Origin: Qipengyuania gelatinilytica
GTDB lineage: Bacteria > Pseudomonadota > Alphaproteobacteria > Sphingomonadales > Sphingomonadaceae
Reading direction: 5' to 3'
Length of the DNA stretch: 64,000 bases
Assembly (NCBI RefSeq): GCF_019711315.1
Contig: NZ_CP081294.1
Span: forward strand, 682,001-746,000
In this document: positions 27,806-37,207 of the stretch, piece by piece
How the letters are laid out: every line of letters starts with the position of its first letter
Numbering within the stretch: the stretch's first letter is position 1
Notes under the pieces: model-generated
Seen by the model: the letters and a program-made list of their open reading frames with translations, nothing else
The model's database searches: none
What the model was told of the DNA's origin: nothing
Made by a program: the position numbers and the translations under genes

Positions 27806-28613
27806 TCCGGCCATAACGCAGGAGCGTGAACGGCAGGAGTGCCAGATAGCCGATCCCGATCGCGCTCAGCGTCCACCACGGTTCGACAAGCAAGGCAGCG
27901 AACAGCAGGCCGACGAAGGCAAGCACCCACAACCTGATCCCCCTGCGCGGACGCAGCGACGTCCAGCTTGGCGTGGCCATGCTCGAAATCATCAGGAGTG
28001 CCACGGCAATCAGCCACGGGCCGACAAGGATCGGCGCGCGGAAGATATCCAGACCGGTCGCCGCCCACAGATAGTAAGGCATGAAGGCAAGTCCCGCCCC
28101 CATTGGGGCCGGAACGCCGGTCAGGAAGCCGAGCGATTTGTGCGGCTGCTCCTGCATGTCGATCTGCGCGTTGAAGCGCGCCAGCCGCAGTGCGCAACAG
28201 ATCGCAAGCGCAAGGGCGGCAAACCAGCCAAGCCGGGGCTCTGCCGATAACGACCACAGATAGAGGATAATCGCAGGCGCAGTGCCGAAGCTCAACGAAT
28301 CCGCAAGGCTGTCCAGTTCGGCGCCGAACCGCGACTGGGCATTGAGGGCACGCGCAATGCGGCCATCCATACCGTCGAGAAGGCCTGCGACGATAATCGC
28401 GACTGCCGCAGCGGCCCACTGCTCCGAAATCGCGAAGCGGATGCCGGTCAGGCCGGAACACAGGGCAGCGGCCGTGATCGCGTTGGGCGCCATCGCCCGC
28501 AGCGACAGACCGCGTGACTTGCCCATTACGGGCTTTTCGTCCTCGGCGGCTTTCGGCCCGAGGCGCGCACGCTCTTCGTACTGGCGATGCGGATCGGCTT
28601 CGGGGATACTCAC
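27774..28613 (-). CDS. pssA: CDP-diacylglycerol-serine O-phosphatidyltransferase
   Basis: PssA makes phosphatidylserine from CDP-diacylglycerol and serine. The 279-aa polytopic protein carries the CDP-alcohol phosphotransferase motif with D80, D83, A87-R88, G97, D101 and D105. A 35-residue charged N-terminal extension precedes the first helix. Start GTG 28613 overlaps the psd stop (GTGA), so psd and pssA are coupled; both act in the phosphatidylethanolamine branch. The 3' end overlaps the convergent small membrane protein gene. Confidence 0.93.
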   Translation of the reverse strand: MSIPEADPHRQYEERARLGPKAAEDEKPVMGKSRGLSLRAMAPNAITAAALCSGLTGIRFAISEQWAAAAVAIIVAGLLDGMDGRIARALNAQSRFGAELDSLADSLSFGTAPAIILYLWSLSAEPRLGWFAALALAICCALRLARFNAQIDMQEQPHKSLGFLTGVPAPMGAGLAFMPYYLWAATGLDIFRAPILVGPWLIAVALLMISSMATPSWTSLRPRRGIRLWVLAFVGLLFAALLVEPWWTLSAIGIGYLALLPFTLLRYGRIKRRAASSAG

Positions 28614-29359
28614 TGCGACACTCCTTCGATGAGGGGGCGGGTATCGAGCTCGGCGATAACCGTTTCCCCTGCAATCACTCGTTGCCCGATCATGACCCTG
28701 GATCCGGTACCGGCAGGCAAATACACATCAACACGGCTACCGAAACGGATCATGCCGACACGCTGACCAACGCCCAGGGTATCGCCCGGTTTCACGAAGG
28801 GCACGATGCGCCGTGCAACAAGCCCCGCAATCTGCGCGAATGCGATCTTCACCCCATCGGACCGTTCGACGAGGATGTATTGCCGCTCGTTGTCCTCGCT
28901 CGCCTTGTCGAGATCGGCGTTGAGGAACTTGCCGGGAATGTAGACCAGGCGGCGCACCATCCCGGAAATGGGCGTGCGATTGATATGGACGTCGAATACC
29001 GAAAGGAAGATCGAAACCCGGGTTACCGGGTCCGTACCGAGGCCTTCCGTCCCGCTGCCGTCATCGACAACCAGCTCCTGCGGGGGCGCGACCTGCGTGA
29101 TCTGCACCACCGTGCCATCGGCCGGAGACACGACATAGCGTTCATCCTGCGGCACGACGCGGTCCGGATCGCGGAAAAAGGCGAGAATCCCGAGCGAAAG
29201 AAACGCCATCGGCCAGGCCAGCGTCTCCCAGGCGAAAAAGGCGAACACCAGCGAAATGGCGAGTGCGCCGATCGCGAACTTGCGCCCTTCCGGATGGATA
29301 CGCGGCAGGGAAGAGAAGACCTCGCCCCTACCCTCGCTGTCTAAAAGGTCACCTGCCAT
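28610..29359 (-). CDS. psd: Phosphatidylserine decarboxylase proenzyme (short PSD type)
   Basis: Psd converts phosphatidylserine to phosphatidylethanolamine with a pyruvoyl group made by self-cleavage. The 249-aa protein has an N-terminal membrane region (about 28-60), [19 protein letters not shown], and the cleavage site RFGSRVD (G207-S208), where S208 becomes the pyruvoyl group of the short alpha chain. It lies 40 bp downstream of the ketoacyl synthase gene on the same strand. This is the short PSD-A class typical of alphaproteobacteria. Confidence 0.94.
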   Translation of the reverse strand: MAGDLLDSEGRGEVFSSLPRIHPEGRKFAIGALAISLVFAFFAWETLAWPMAFLSLGILAFFRDPDRVVPQDERYVVSPADGTVVQITQVAPPQELVVDDGSGTEGLGTDPVTRVSIFLSVFDVHINRTPISGMVRRLVYIPGKFLNADLDKASEDNERQYILVERSDGVKIAFAQIAGLVARRIVPFVKPGDTLGVGQRVGMIRFGSRVDVYLPAGTGSRVMIGQRVIAGETVIAELDTRPLIEGVSQ

Positions 29360-29399
29360 TGGGCGGGCTTAGGCGCTGGAATCGAGCGCCACAAGGCGT

Positions 29400-30542
29400 T
29401 CAACCGTGCTTGCGCACGAAAACGGTCCCAGCCGAATAGCCTGCACCAAAGCTGCAGATCAGGCCGGTGTCGCCCTCTTTCAGGTCCTCGCTATGGAGGT
29501 GGAACGCGATAATCGAGCCCGCGCTGGAGGTGTTGCCGTAGGTGTCGAGCACGGTCGGGCTCTCGTCCTCATTCGCCTCGTGACCGAGTACGCGATGCGC
29601 GATCAGGCGGTTCATTCCGGTGTTCGCCTGGTGCAGCCACAAGCGCCGCAGCCCCTGCGGATCGATGTCGAGGCGCTCGGCTTCGTCGACGATCATCTGC
29701 GCGACCATCGGCACCACTTCCTTGAAGACCTTGCGCCCTTCCTGGACGAAGAGCTTGTCGGGACCACCGGCGTCTTCCGGATAGGCCCGGTTGAGGAAGC
29801 CGAAGTTGTTGCGGATATTGTTCGAGAACACGGTCTTCAGCTTCGTGCCGAGGATGTCCCAGTGCTCCGCCGGAGCGACTGCGGCATCTTCCACCAGCAC
29901 GGCGGTAGCGACGTCGCCGAAGATGAAGTGGCTGTCGCGATCGCGCCAGTTCAGGTGGCCGCTGGTGATTTCGGGGCTGACGACCAGCACGCTCTTCGCA
30001 TTGCCAGCGCGGATATAGTCGGCGGCAGTCTGGATACCGAAGGTGGCAGACGAGCACGCCACGTTCATGTCGAATCCGAAGCCGTCGATGCCGAGCGCCT
30101 GCTGGATCTCGATCGCCATGGCGGGATAGGGCCGCTCCATATTCGAAGCCGCACACAGCACCGCGTCGACATCTTCTGCCTTGCGACCCGCCCTCTCGAG
30201 CGCCTGCCTTGCCGCCTTCACCCCGATTTCGGCGAGGATCGACAGCTCGTCATTCGAACGCTGCGGCCAGCGCGGCGCCATGATGTCGGGATCGAGGATC
30301 GGCTCTTTCGCCATGACATGGCGGGCCTTGATACCGCTTGCCTTCTCGATGAAGCCGACCGAGCTTTCCGCCAGCGGCTCCATCTCGCCAGCGGCAATCG
30401 CATCGGCATGCTCGGCATTGTGGCGCTGCACATACTCGTTGAAACTTGCAACGAGCTCTTCGTTCGTAATGCTTTCCTCGGGCGTGAATAGCCCGGTGGA
30501 GGAAATGACGGGCCGACCGGTCATGCTGGATGTATCGTTCAT
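29400..30542 (-). CDS. Beta-ketoacyl-ACP synthase III-like protein
   Basis: A 380-aa thiolase-fold condensing enzyme with the KAS III triad C163 (VACSSATFG), H304 (LWLHQAN) and N337 (YGNTSSAG). It is longer than housekeeping FabH (about 320 aa): the N-terminal part has an inserted helical stretch (about 33-100) with MEPLAESSVGFIEKASGI. It may prime fatty acid synthesis or condense longer acyl chains; the substrate is not decided by sequence. It starts 44 bp after the GMC/hydrolase fusion and is followed by psd, so it may be transcribed with both. Confidence 0.82.
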   Translation of the reverse strand: MNDTSSMTGRPVISSTGLFTPEESITNEELVASFNEYVQRHNAEHADAIAAGEMEPLAESSVGFIEKASGIKARHVMAKEPILDPDIMAPRWPQRSNDELSILAEIGVKAARQALERAGRKAEDVDAVLCAASNMERPYPAMAIEIQQALGIDGFGFDMNVACSSATFGIQTAADYIRAGNAKSVLVVSPEITSGHLNWRDRDSHFIFGDVATAVLVEDAAVAPAEHWDILGTKLKTVFSNNIRNNFGFLNRAYPEDAGGPDKLFVQEGRKVFKEVVPMVAQMIVDEAERLDIDPQGLRRLWLHQANTGMNRLIAHRVLGHEANEDESPTVLDTYGNTSSAGSIIAFHLHSEDLKEGDTGLICSFGAGYSAGTVFVRKHG

Positions 30543-30586
30543 GCCGCGTGCCTAATACCGCGCCCGCTGCCCCGCAAGTGACTGCA

Positions 30587-33500
30587 TCACCCCGTCTTGC
30601 GTTCTGAGCACTTCTCCTCTTGCGCCTCGAGCCATTCGAGCTGCTCGAGAATGACGGGCGTTACATCGCGATGCGCATTGTGGCCGATGAACAGGTCCAT
30701 GTGTCCGTAATTCGGGACGACGCGCTGCTGGTAGAGCCCGTCGCCATTGTGCTCGGACAGCCAGATACGCGTCCGCTGGCCGCTTTCCGGATAGAAGATC
30801 TGGTTGGTTGCACCCGACAGGAAGCTGATGGGCAGCGAAAGGCGCTTTGCAGCTTGCGACGAGGTATAAACCGCCTTTCCATCTGCATCGACCGCGAGGC
30901 CCTTGTGCATGATCGCCCCGAGCTGGTCGAAGGGTTTCAGCGAAACGCGGCTGAACATGCTGCCGAGCGCATTGTGCGTATCGTGACCGATCTGGCGATG
31001 GTCCCAGCTGGGTCCGAAGACGCCGAACACGCGGCGACAGGTCGGGTTCTTGCAGGCCTGCCCGTCGGGGACGGGTATCTGGTACGCGACCGCATCGATC
31101 TCGTAATCGGTCTCGGTCCCCTGACTGACGAAATCGAGATGCCCGTCGAGCAGCGAGATTTGCGAGAGCGCACCTGCGACCCCGAGATCGGCCTTCAGGT
31201 AATTCAGCCAGTCGGTGACCGGATGCAGTGTCAGCTGGGAACTGATCAGCGAGCGCACGCCCGAGACATAGCCCGCCCCGATGCCCATCAGGAGGCTCAT
31301 CGACCCCATGCAATGCGCCAGTGCCTGCACGCTCTCGGCACCGGTGACCTTGCGGATTTCCGCGACCGCTGCGGGCCAGTCGTAGCGCGCGATATCGTCG
31401 ATGGTGAATTCGGGCGGGTGCTCGTTGTCATTGCCCGCATCATTGCTGGCGCGATAATCGAAGAGCCACACGTCATAGCCTTTCGCGACAAGGCTCTCGG
31501 TGAGGTTTTCGTCCACGGTGGGCGTGGCGAAACTGGACGCACGGACCGAAAAGCCCGGTGCAAGCACCAGCGGACCGCGCGCGCCGCCACGATAGCGGGT
31601 CAGCCCGATATTCACTCCATCGCCTGTCGGCACAATATGGCGTTCGGCAGGCGGCAGGCGCATTTCGCGCGGGACGAAGCTCGCCGCATCGGCCTTCGCA
31701 AAGTCGTTGAGCGTAGCCAGCATCCCGCCATAGGCACGGAAGACAGTCATCGCGAAGAATCCCGCGTATTTGGCGACGAAGACGGTTTCGATCGCCTTCT
31801 TCGCCTTCGGGATCAGGTTCACGATATGGCCGACCAGCGTGTTCGCATCGTGCACTTCGATGGTCGTCAGCTGTCGCATGAATTCGTCGATGCCGAGCTT
31901 GAGCACACCGCGACCGATCAGTTCGCCGGTCTCGTCCTCGCCGTGGCGCAATGTCACGAACAGCGTGGTGAGATCGGTCCAGGGGTCCGAATTCCCGCGC
32001 TGCTGGAGCGTCTTGAAACCATGGAAGTGGATCGGACCCTCAGGCCCCTCCAGGACCATGTCGTAGAGCATCTTCCAGCTTTCCGGCTGTGCGGGATCGG
32101 CAACCAGCAGGCGGAAAATGCCTTCGCGCACCTTGAGCGGATCGGGCGAGATCGCGCTAACGACCACGCTACCGGTGATGGCCGACCGGTGCTCTGGCTC
32201 CTCGATCATCCGGTGGAGATTCTCGGTCGCGACCGTCAGCAGGAAACTGCATTCGCTGCCTTCGGTGCGACCCCAGGCCGCGCCATTAGCATAGTCGTCA
32301 CGAATGCGTTCGGCATGGCCGCAGGGGCGATGGTGGCATCCGGTCGCGCTGATGTGGCCCGCCATGGTCTCGGTAAAGGCAAGACCCGGGCTCATTGCCT
32401 CGGGGTGCTCCTTCACGAGCTTGCGGATGGCCTTCTTGCCTTCACCGATTGCGCCTTCCTCGAAATGCCGTGCGGCCGTTTCGATATCGCGCGACACCGG
32501 ATCGATGGCATGCCCGGCGACCCATTTGGCTACCGAGAGTTCGAGCCTCTCGCCGAGGTTGACCCTGAACGGTTCGTCGCCGACCCAGTCATCCTCTTCG
32601 ACCGGCTCGGGCAGAGGCCCTTCCGCCGCCAGCGTATAGTCGATGTGCCAGCCGTTGCGCTGCGCCAACTTCTCCACGGCGCGCTCGGCCACCGCGGTGA
32701 TCGTCAGCAAGGGATTGACCCCGACCGCACCGGGCAGCGCAGCCCCGTCACATACGTAGAGGCCTTGGTGGACTTCGGTGCCGCTCTCGCCGGCAAAGAC
32801 CCGGCAGCTGTCATCGACCACGCCGCTTTGCGCATCGTCGCCCATCCCGCAGCCCCCGATCGGGTGCACGGTGATAAGCTTGCGGCCCATCGGTTCGGCC
32901 CATAGCGGGTCGGAGAAATACTGCGCCTGGATTGCCTCGGCGGCTTCGCGCATCTTGTCGTCGTCGCGGCGGAAAGTCCGCTCTTCCCCAGCCTGCGGCC
33001 AGTGGATCGCGATCCTGTCCTCCTCGAGGGCGAGCCGTCCGTGCGAAGCGTCGACGCTCATCACCAGATAGGTCTGGGTGCGCGACATCGGCCCCTTGTA
33101 CGCCCATTCGCCGATGCTTCCGGGATCGGTCTGGAATGCTTCGCCCATGGCCTTCGCATCGAGCAGGCGCGGCTTGACCTGGTCCATGCCGAAACGCGTG
33201 AAGCTGTCGGCCAGCGCCTCGCCGAAGAAGAATGCAGGGGCGAGTGCCATGCCGATGATACCGGGCGCGACACCCTCTTCGATCACCAGCCCCTTGGTCA
33301 CGTCCTTCGTGTCGCGGATGTCGATCACGCCGGTAATGCAAGGGCCGGGATAGGCTTCCTTCGCTACCTCATTCGCGCCGACGCCGATCGCGTAGATCGG
33401 TTCGGCTGTCAGGACATCATCCTGTTTCTCGGCCTTGAAATAGCTGTCGTAGGCGAACCCGAGTCCATCGCCATTGCCCGAAAAGCCCTCGCCCAGCCGC

Positions 33501-34387
33501 TTCGATAAGGGAAGGCCTTTTTCGCGCGAGCGCAGCAGGATTTCCGTAGAGCCGATGGCGCCGGCTCCAAGGATCACGTGATCGGCCGAAATCGACCTGG
33601 GACCGCGCGCCGCACCCTTGCCATTGGCTTCGAGATGGACCCGCCAGGCATCGCCCTCGCGTTCGATCCACAGCACCTTGGCCTGCGTGAAGATGTCCGC
33701 ACCGTGGTTCGCCGCGTCGGGCAGGTAATTCATCAGCGTCGTATTCTTCGCGCCGACATTGCAGCCCGACACGCAGTCGCCGCAATTGGTGCAGGCGGGC
33801 TGCGGTACGCCAAAACGGTTGGTCTTGTCTTCGAAGGTGACGTTGATCGGCGTCTTGTAGAAACGTTCGCCCATCGCCTTGGCGGAATGCTCCAGCGCCT
33901 CGAGTTTGGCCAGCTTGGGATAGCTGTCGGGATAGGGATTGGGCGAAAGCATCTCGCGCGCACGCTCATAGTAAGCGTCGATCTCATGCGGGTTCTCGCG
34001 GAAAGCAGCCGGCCAGTGTTTTTCGTCGAGCAGCCGCTTGTCGAATTCGAGGGCGACGTTGGCGTTGATCAGCGAAGTACCGCCGAGACCGCAGCCGACC
34101 AGCGCGTACTGGTCATCGTTCACATGCACTTCGAACAGAGCATCGGGCTCGCCGATCCGGCCGCCCTTCGCATTGAACTGCATCGCGCCCTTCGCGTCGG
34201 AGAGCTTGTCTGGATACTCGCCCGGCAGGAACTCTTTCCCCCGTTCGAGCACGCATACGTCCTGCCCTGCCCGGGCAAGACGACTTGCAGCTACACCGGC
34301 GCCATACCCGGAACCGATCACGAGGACGGTATAGTGCGTCTTTGCCTCGGACAGGGGCTTGGCGATGCGCTTTTGCATGCTGGTCAT
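30587..34387 (-). CDS. GMC oxidoreductase fused to alpha/beta hydrolase (1266 aa)
   Basis: Residues 1-560 are a GMC/cholesterol-oxidase-like flavoprotein: G25-S-G27-Y-G29 FAD loop, E48-R, CGLGGTSLIN (99-108), C-terminal HPIGGCGMGDDAQSG and GVNPLLTITA. A cluster C199-x2-C202-x2-C205-x3-C209 sits in this part. Residues about 560-915 are an unassigned beta-rich linker with a Cys/His-rich patch (TGCHHRPCGHAERI). Residues about 916-1266 are an alpha/beta hydrolase with elbow AHCMGS (C1026 where Ser is usual) and candidate His in NYGHMDLF. ATG 34387 overlaps the preceding stop. It probably oxidizes a lipid alcohol or sterol-like substrate and transfers or cleaves an acyl group; the substrate is unknown. 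Confidence 0.82.
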   Translation of the reverse strand: MTSMQKRIAKPLSEAKTHYTVLVIGSGYGAGVAASRLARAGQDVCVLERGKEFLPGEYPDKLSDAKGAMQFNAKGGRIGEPDALFEVHVNDDQYALVGCGLGGTSLINANVALEFDKRLLDEKHWPAAFRENPHEIDAYYERAREMLSPNPYPDSYPKLAKLEALEHSAKAMGERFYKTPINVTFEDKTNRFGVPQPACTNCGDCVSGCNVGAKNTTLMNYLPDAANHGADIFTQAKVLWIEREGDAWRVHLEANGKGAARGPRSISADHVILGAGAIGSTEILLRSREKGLPLSKRLGEGFSGNGDGLGFAYDSYFKAEKQDDVLTAEPIYAIGVGANEVAKEAYPGPCITGVIDIRDTKDVTKGLVIEEGVAPGIIGMALAPAFFFGEALADSFTRFGMDQVKPRLLDAKAMGEAFQTDPGSIGEWAYKGPMSRTQTYLVMSVDASHGRLALEEDRIAIHWPQAGEERTFRRDDDKMREAAEAIQAQYFSDPLWAEPMGRKLITVHPIGGCGMGDDAQSGVVDDSCRVFAGESGTEVHQGLYVCDGAALPGAVGVNPLLTITAVAERAVEKLAQRNGWHIDYTLAAEGPLPEPVEEDDWVGDEPFRVNLGERLELSVAKWVAGHAIDPVSRDIETAARHFEEGAIGEGKKAIRKLVKEHPEAMSPGLAFTETMAGHISATGCHHRPCGHAERIRDDYANGAAWGRTEGSECSFLLTVATENLHRMIEEPEHRSAITGSVVVSAISPDPLKVREGIFRLLVADPAQPESWKMLYDMVLEGPEGPIHFHGFKTLQQRGNSDPWTDLTTLFVTLRHGEDETGELIGRGVLKLGIDEFMRQLTTIEVHDANTLVGHIVNLIPKAKKAIETVFVAKYAGFFAMTVFRAYGGMLATLNDFAKADAASFVPREMRLPPAERHIVPTGDGVNIGLTRYRGGARGPLVLAPGFSVRASSFATPTVDENLTESLVAKGYDVWLFDYRASNDAGNDNEHPPEFTIDDIARYDWPAAVAEIRKVTGAESVQALAHCMGSMSLLMGIGAGYVSGVRSLISSQLTLHPVTDWLNYLKADLGVAGALSQISLLDGHLDFVSQGTETDYEIDAVAYQIPVPDGQACKNPTCRRVFGVFGPSWDHRQIGHDTHNALGSMFSRVSLKPFDQLGAIMHKGLAVDADGKAVYTSSQAAKRLSLPISFLSGATNQIFYPESGQRTRIWLSEHNGDGLYQQRVVPNYGHMDLFIGHNAHRDVTPVILEQLEWLEAQEEKCSERKTG

Positions 34388-35817
34388 TCCGCTGCCTCCC
34401 GCATGTCTTCGGAACGGTCGAGGAACTGCCGGACGCGCTTGTCCGCCTCGCTGCGAATGCGCTGGTGAACCGCGCGCGAAAAGTCCTGCCAATGGGCTGA
34501 GGCTGCCTCGACTGCTGCAGAGGCTTCGCCGACAAGGCGCGTCTCGCGCCCGCTTCCCTCCACGCGCACAGGCGCCATCACGTCGTCCACGGGATCATTG
34601 AAGAGCCTGAGCGATGCGACCTCGAGCTCATCCGACACGAGCATCGCGGCGCAGCCCTGAACGGGCATCAGGCCGGGCTCGTCGAGCACCCAGCCACCGG
34701 TGTTGAAAACGCCGACGGGCAATTCGTAGCCGTCGACCATGAGTTCGTCCTGGAAGGGCTTGTGCGTGTGCCCGAACACGAACTGGACCTCGCGCGGCAG
34801 TGCGCCGAGTTCCTCGCGCAGCTGCGTTGCCATGGGTGTCGAGAGATACCAGCCGATGTCAGCGATCTCGTCATCGCCGAGGACCCGCGCATAGCCTTCG
34901 CGCTGTTTCTCGGCCCCGCGCCCTGCGGTCAGATCGACGGCGGCACGAATGAGGTTGTCGAGCGTGATGCCGTATTTGAGCTCCATTTTCGGGTTGATGC
35001 CCAGCCTGGAATGCAATCCGCCCGTCACGCGGCGGGCGATGGCCTCGGCCATGTCATGGCTCGCCCCGGCGCTGAGCATCGTCTGGTAGAGCGTGCCAGC
35101 CTCACCGCCGATCTCTCCTGCACTGCCGAGGTCGGACCAGAGGAAGTCGATCCACGGACCGTTCTGTTCCTCCAGTTCACGCATCGTACCGGGCCGCATC
35201 TCGCTGCCTTCGAGAAAGCCGCGGAAATTGGACAGCGCGCGGTACATGGAATCGAGATAGTGGCCGTGGTGCATGACGACCGCACGGCTCCGCTCACGGT
35301 TAGCGACACCCCAATTGGGATAGGCGATGTGGACATGCGCCCCCGCCAGATGCGGCCGGTGCGCGATCAGCGATTCCATCATCCGGCAGCGATGCTTCGG
35401 CGTGCCAGTAATGGTGGTGATGTGTTCAAGGTCGCCCGGGATCTTGCCGTCGATCACCGCTGTCACGAAGCAATGATCCTGCGCCATGCGCCACAGATGA
35501 TGATCGTGGTTGCCGGCGACATAGACGATGTCGCGGCTGAATATCTCGGCACCGTCCTTCGGAAAGAAGGCGTCGATCAGCTGCAGGAAGCTCTTGGAAA
35601 CATCGCCGAATGGCGAAAGCCCGAGGTCGAGCGCATCGCCGAGCAGAACCAGCTGAGGCTTTTCGCCGTCCTTGAGCGTCTCCCGCAGGGCGTTTGCGAA
35701 GCTTGCGAGCACCTCGCTGGGCCCATCGGCAATCTCGTCAGCGCCGTTTACATGGGTCAGCAGGCTGTCGCGTGCACCGAGGTGAAGGTCCGAAAGGACA
35801 ATCTGTGCAATGCTCAC
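34384..35817 (-). CDS. Calcineurin-like metallophosphoesterase
   Basis: A 477-aa cytosolic protein with the five metallophosphatase blocks: D10-x-H12 (SDLHLG), GDALDLG, GNHDHH, HHGH and GHTHKP. No signal peptide. The middle region (about 190-330) is a family-specific helical insertion. GTG 35817 overlaps the serine hydrolase stop (GTGA), and its own stop overlaps the GMC fusion (ATGA), so the three proteins are made in a coupled way. Substrates of this family range from nucleotides to phospholipid precursors such as UDP-diacylglucosamine; none can be assigned. Confidence 0.83.
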   Translation of the reverse strand: MSIAQIVLSDLHLGARDSLLTHVNGADEIADGPSEVLASFANALRETLKDGEKPQLVLLGDALDLGLSPFGDVSKSFLQLIDAFFPKDGAEIFSRDIVYVAGNHDHHLWRMAQDHCFVTAVIDGKIPGDLEHITTITGTPKHRCRMMESLIAHRPHLAGAHVHIAYPNWGVANRERSRAVVMHHGHYLDSMYRALSNFRGFLEGSEMRPGTMRELEEQNGPWIDFLWSDLGSAGEIGGEAGTLYQTMLSAGASHDMAEAIARRVTGGLHSRLGINPKMELKYGITLDNLIRAAVDLTAGRGAEKQREGYARVLGDDEIADIGWYLSTPMATQLREELGALPREVQFVFGHTHKPFQDELMVDGYELPVGVFNTGGWVLDEPGLMPVQGCAAMLVSDELEVASLRLFNDPVDDVMAPVRVEGSGRETRLVGEASAAVEAASAHWQDFSRAVHQRIRSEADKRVRQFLDRSEDMREAAE

Positions 35818-37058
35818 GCCACCGCCTCGAGGCAGCGGTAAAAGGCATCGCGCACGATCTTCTCGCGCGGATCGTCCCATTTGCCGGTGCCAAGCTGGTT
35901 CGTGATCCAGGCATAGGCGACCTCGTCATCGGGGTCGGCATAGGCCAGCGAACCGCCGACAGCGAAGCTCCCGAAGGCACTGCGGGTCCGGGCATATTCC
36001 CATTCGTCGAAGGGTTTTTCGAAGCCGAGCGAATAATACATGTCGGCCGTCAGGACCTGGTCGCGAAGACCCTTGCGCGGGTGTGCATGCCCACGCTTGA
36101 GATAATCGAGGACCTCGGGCGTGATGCCCAGCTTTGCGCCGCCTTCTGCAAACGCCTGGTAGATCGTCGCAAGGCCGGTCGAGGTCGCGATACCACCGGC
36201 ACCACCCTGCCCGATCCGCCAGAACTGCTCGCAATCGAGTGCACCCGGCCCTTCGAGGATGAGCGGATTGTTGAGCGTGCGGAACGCCAGCGTTCCCGGC
36301 AGGCACATGTCGAAAGTCAGCGGCCACGGCATGGTGGTGTGACGGATGAAGAGGTCCTGCATGTGGAAGCCCTCGATTCGCGCCAGCCGGTCGCGATCGA
36401 CGCTGTCGGGCAAGCCGAGCCAAACATCCACGCCTAGCGGCCCTGCCACTTCCTCGGCGAAGTACTGGCCGAGCCGGCGCCCTGCAGGATCCCGGCGGTG
36501 AATGAGCTCGCTGGCGATCCAGCCGAGCGAGTAGGCATGGTTTCCGGCATGGTCGCCGGGCTGCCAGTTCGGCTTCTGGGCCGCGATGGCAGCGCAGATC
36601 GCATCTTCGTCGCCCATATTGTCGAGCGTCAGCTTGAAGTCGATGGCCGCCAGCCCGCCCTGCTCGCTCAGCGCCTCGCCGATTGTCATGCGGCCCTTTC
36701 CGTGCGCGGCGAATTCGGGCCAGATATCGGCAACTGCTTCGTCATAGGCAAACAGGCCGCGCGAAACAGCGACAGCGGCCGCAACCCCGGTAAGGCCCTT
36801 GGTAAGCGAATAGACGAGAGCAGCCGTGTCCGCGCTCCAGCAATCGGTACGCGTTTCCTCTTTCCAGCCACCTTGCAGGTCGACGACTTTCTCGCCGCGA
36901 TGGAAGATCGTGCAGGCTGCACCAAGTGCCGCCCGCGCCTGGATGGGCGCGGCAAAGGCATGGACCACCGGTTCGAAGCCGGGCGCCACATGCCCCGTGA
37001 CCCGCGACTGAACTCCTGAAAAGCTTTCGGCCACGGGTTTCAATGCTGTTTGCGACAC
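35814..37058 (-). CDS. Serine hydrolase, class C beta-lactamase fold (esterase-like)
   Basis: A 414-aa protein with the penicillin-binding fold motifs S84-L-T-K87 (YSLTKG) and Y176-S-L (HAYSLGW), and GTGKWDDP near the end in place of the third KTG box. No signal peptide, so it is more likely a cytosolic esterase (EstB family) than a beta-lactamase. GTG 37058 is chosen because AGAAGG lies 9 nt upstream; TTG 37085 is an alternative. It is the first gene of the coupled hydrolase-phosphoesterase-GMC fusion operon. Confidence 0.83.
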   Translation of the reverse strand: MSQTALKPVAESFSGVQSRVTGHVAPGFEPVVHAFAAPIQARAALGAACTIFHRGEKVVDLQGGWKEETRTDCWSADTAALVYSLTKGLTGVAAAVAVSRGLFAYDEAVADIWPEFAAHGKGRMTIGEALSEQGGLAAIDFKLTLDNMGDEDAICAAIAAQKPNWQPGDHAGNHAYSLGWIASELIHRRDPAGRRLGQYFAEEVAGPLGVDVWLGLPDSVDRDRLARIEGFHMQDLFIRHTTMPWPLTFDMCLPGTLAFRTLNNPLILEGPGALDCEQFWRIGQGGAGGIATSTGLATIYQAFAEGGAKLGITPEVLDYLKRGHAHPRKGLRDQVLTADMYYSLGFEKPFDEWEYARTRSAFGSFAVGGSLAYADPDDEVAYAWITNQLGTGKWDDPREKIVRDAFYRCLEAVA

Positions 37059-37147
37059 GTCGAGCAACCTTCTCTCGTCGGTCAACGCCCCCTGCGCTGA
37101 CCAGTCGGATCGGTGCTATCGAATAATGGTTAACGCGGCCCTTAGGA

Positions 37148-37195
37148 CATGCACGACGACGCGACTTCGGACGAGCCGGGGTGCGTGCATGTCAT
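37148..37195. repeat. 9-bp inverted repeat upstream of the serine hydrolase operon
   Basis: GACATGCAC (37148-37156) and GTGCATGTC (37187-37195) are exact inverted arms 30 bp apart, between the operon start (37058) and tRNA-Tyr. No T-run follows on either strand, so it is not a typical terminator. It could be an operator for two bound dimers or an RNA stem at the operon 5' end. The rest of the 388-bp gap 37059-37446 holds only the tRNA and nothing else I can support. Confidence 0.5.
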
Positions 37196-37207
37196 TGAAT
37201 AGGCGGG

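Noticed and set aside
30620..32905. Long open frame (761 codons) on the + strand opposite the GMC/hydrolase fusion
   Set aside because: It is a mirror frame typical of high-GC coding DNA: Arg/His/Asp-rich, no ribosome site, no domain, while the minus strand carries clear catalytic motifs.
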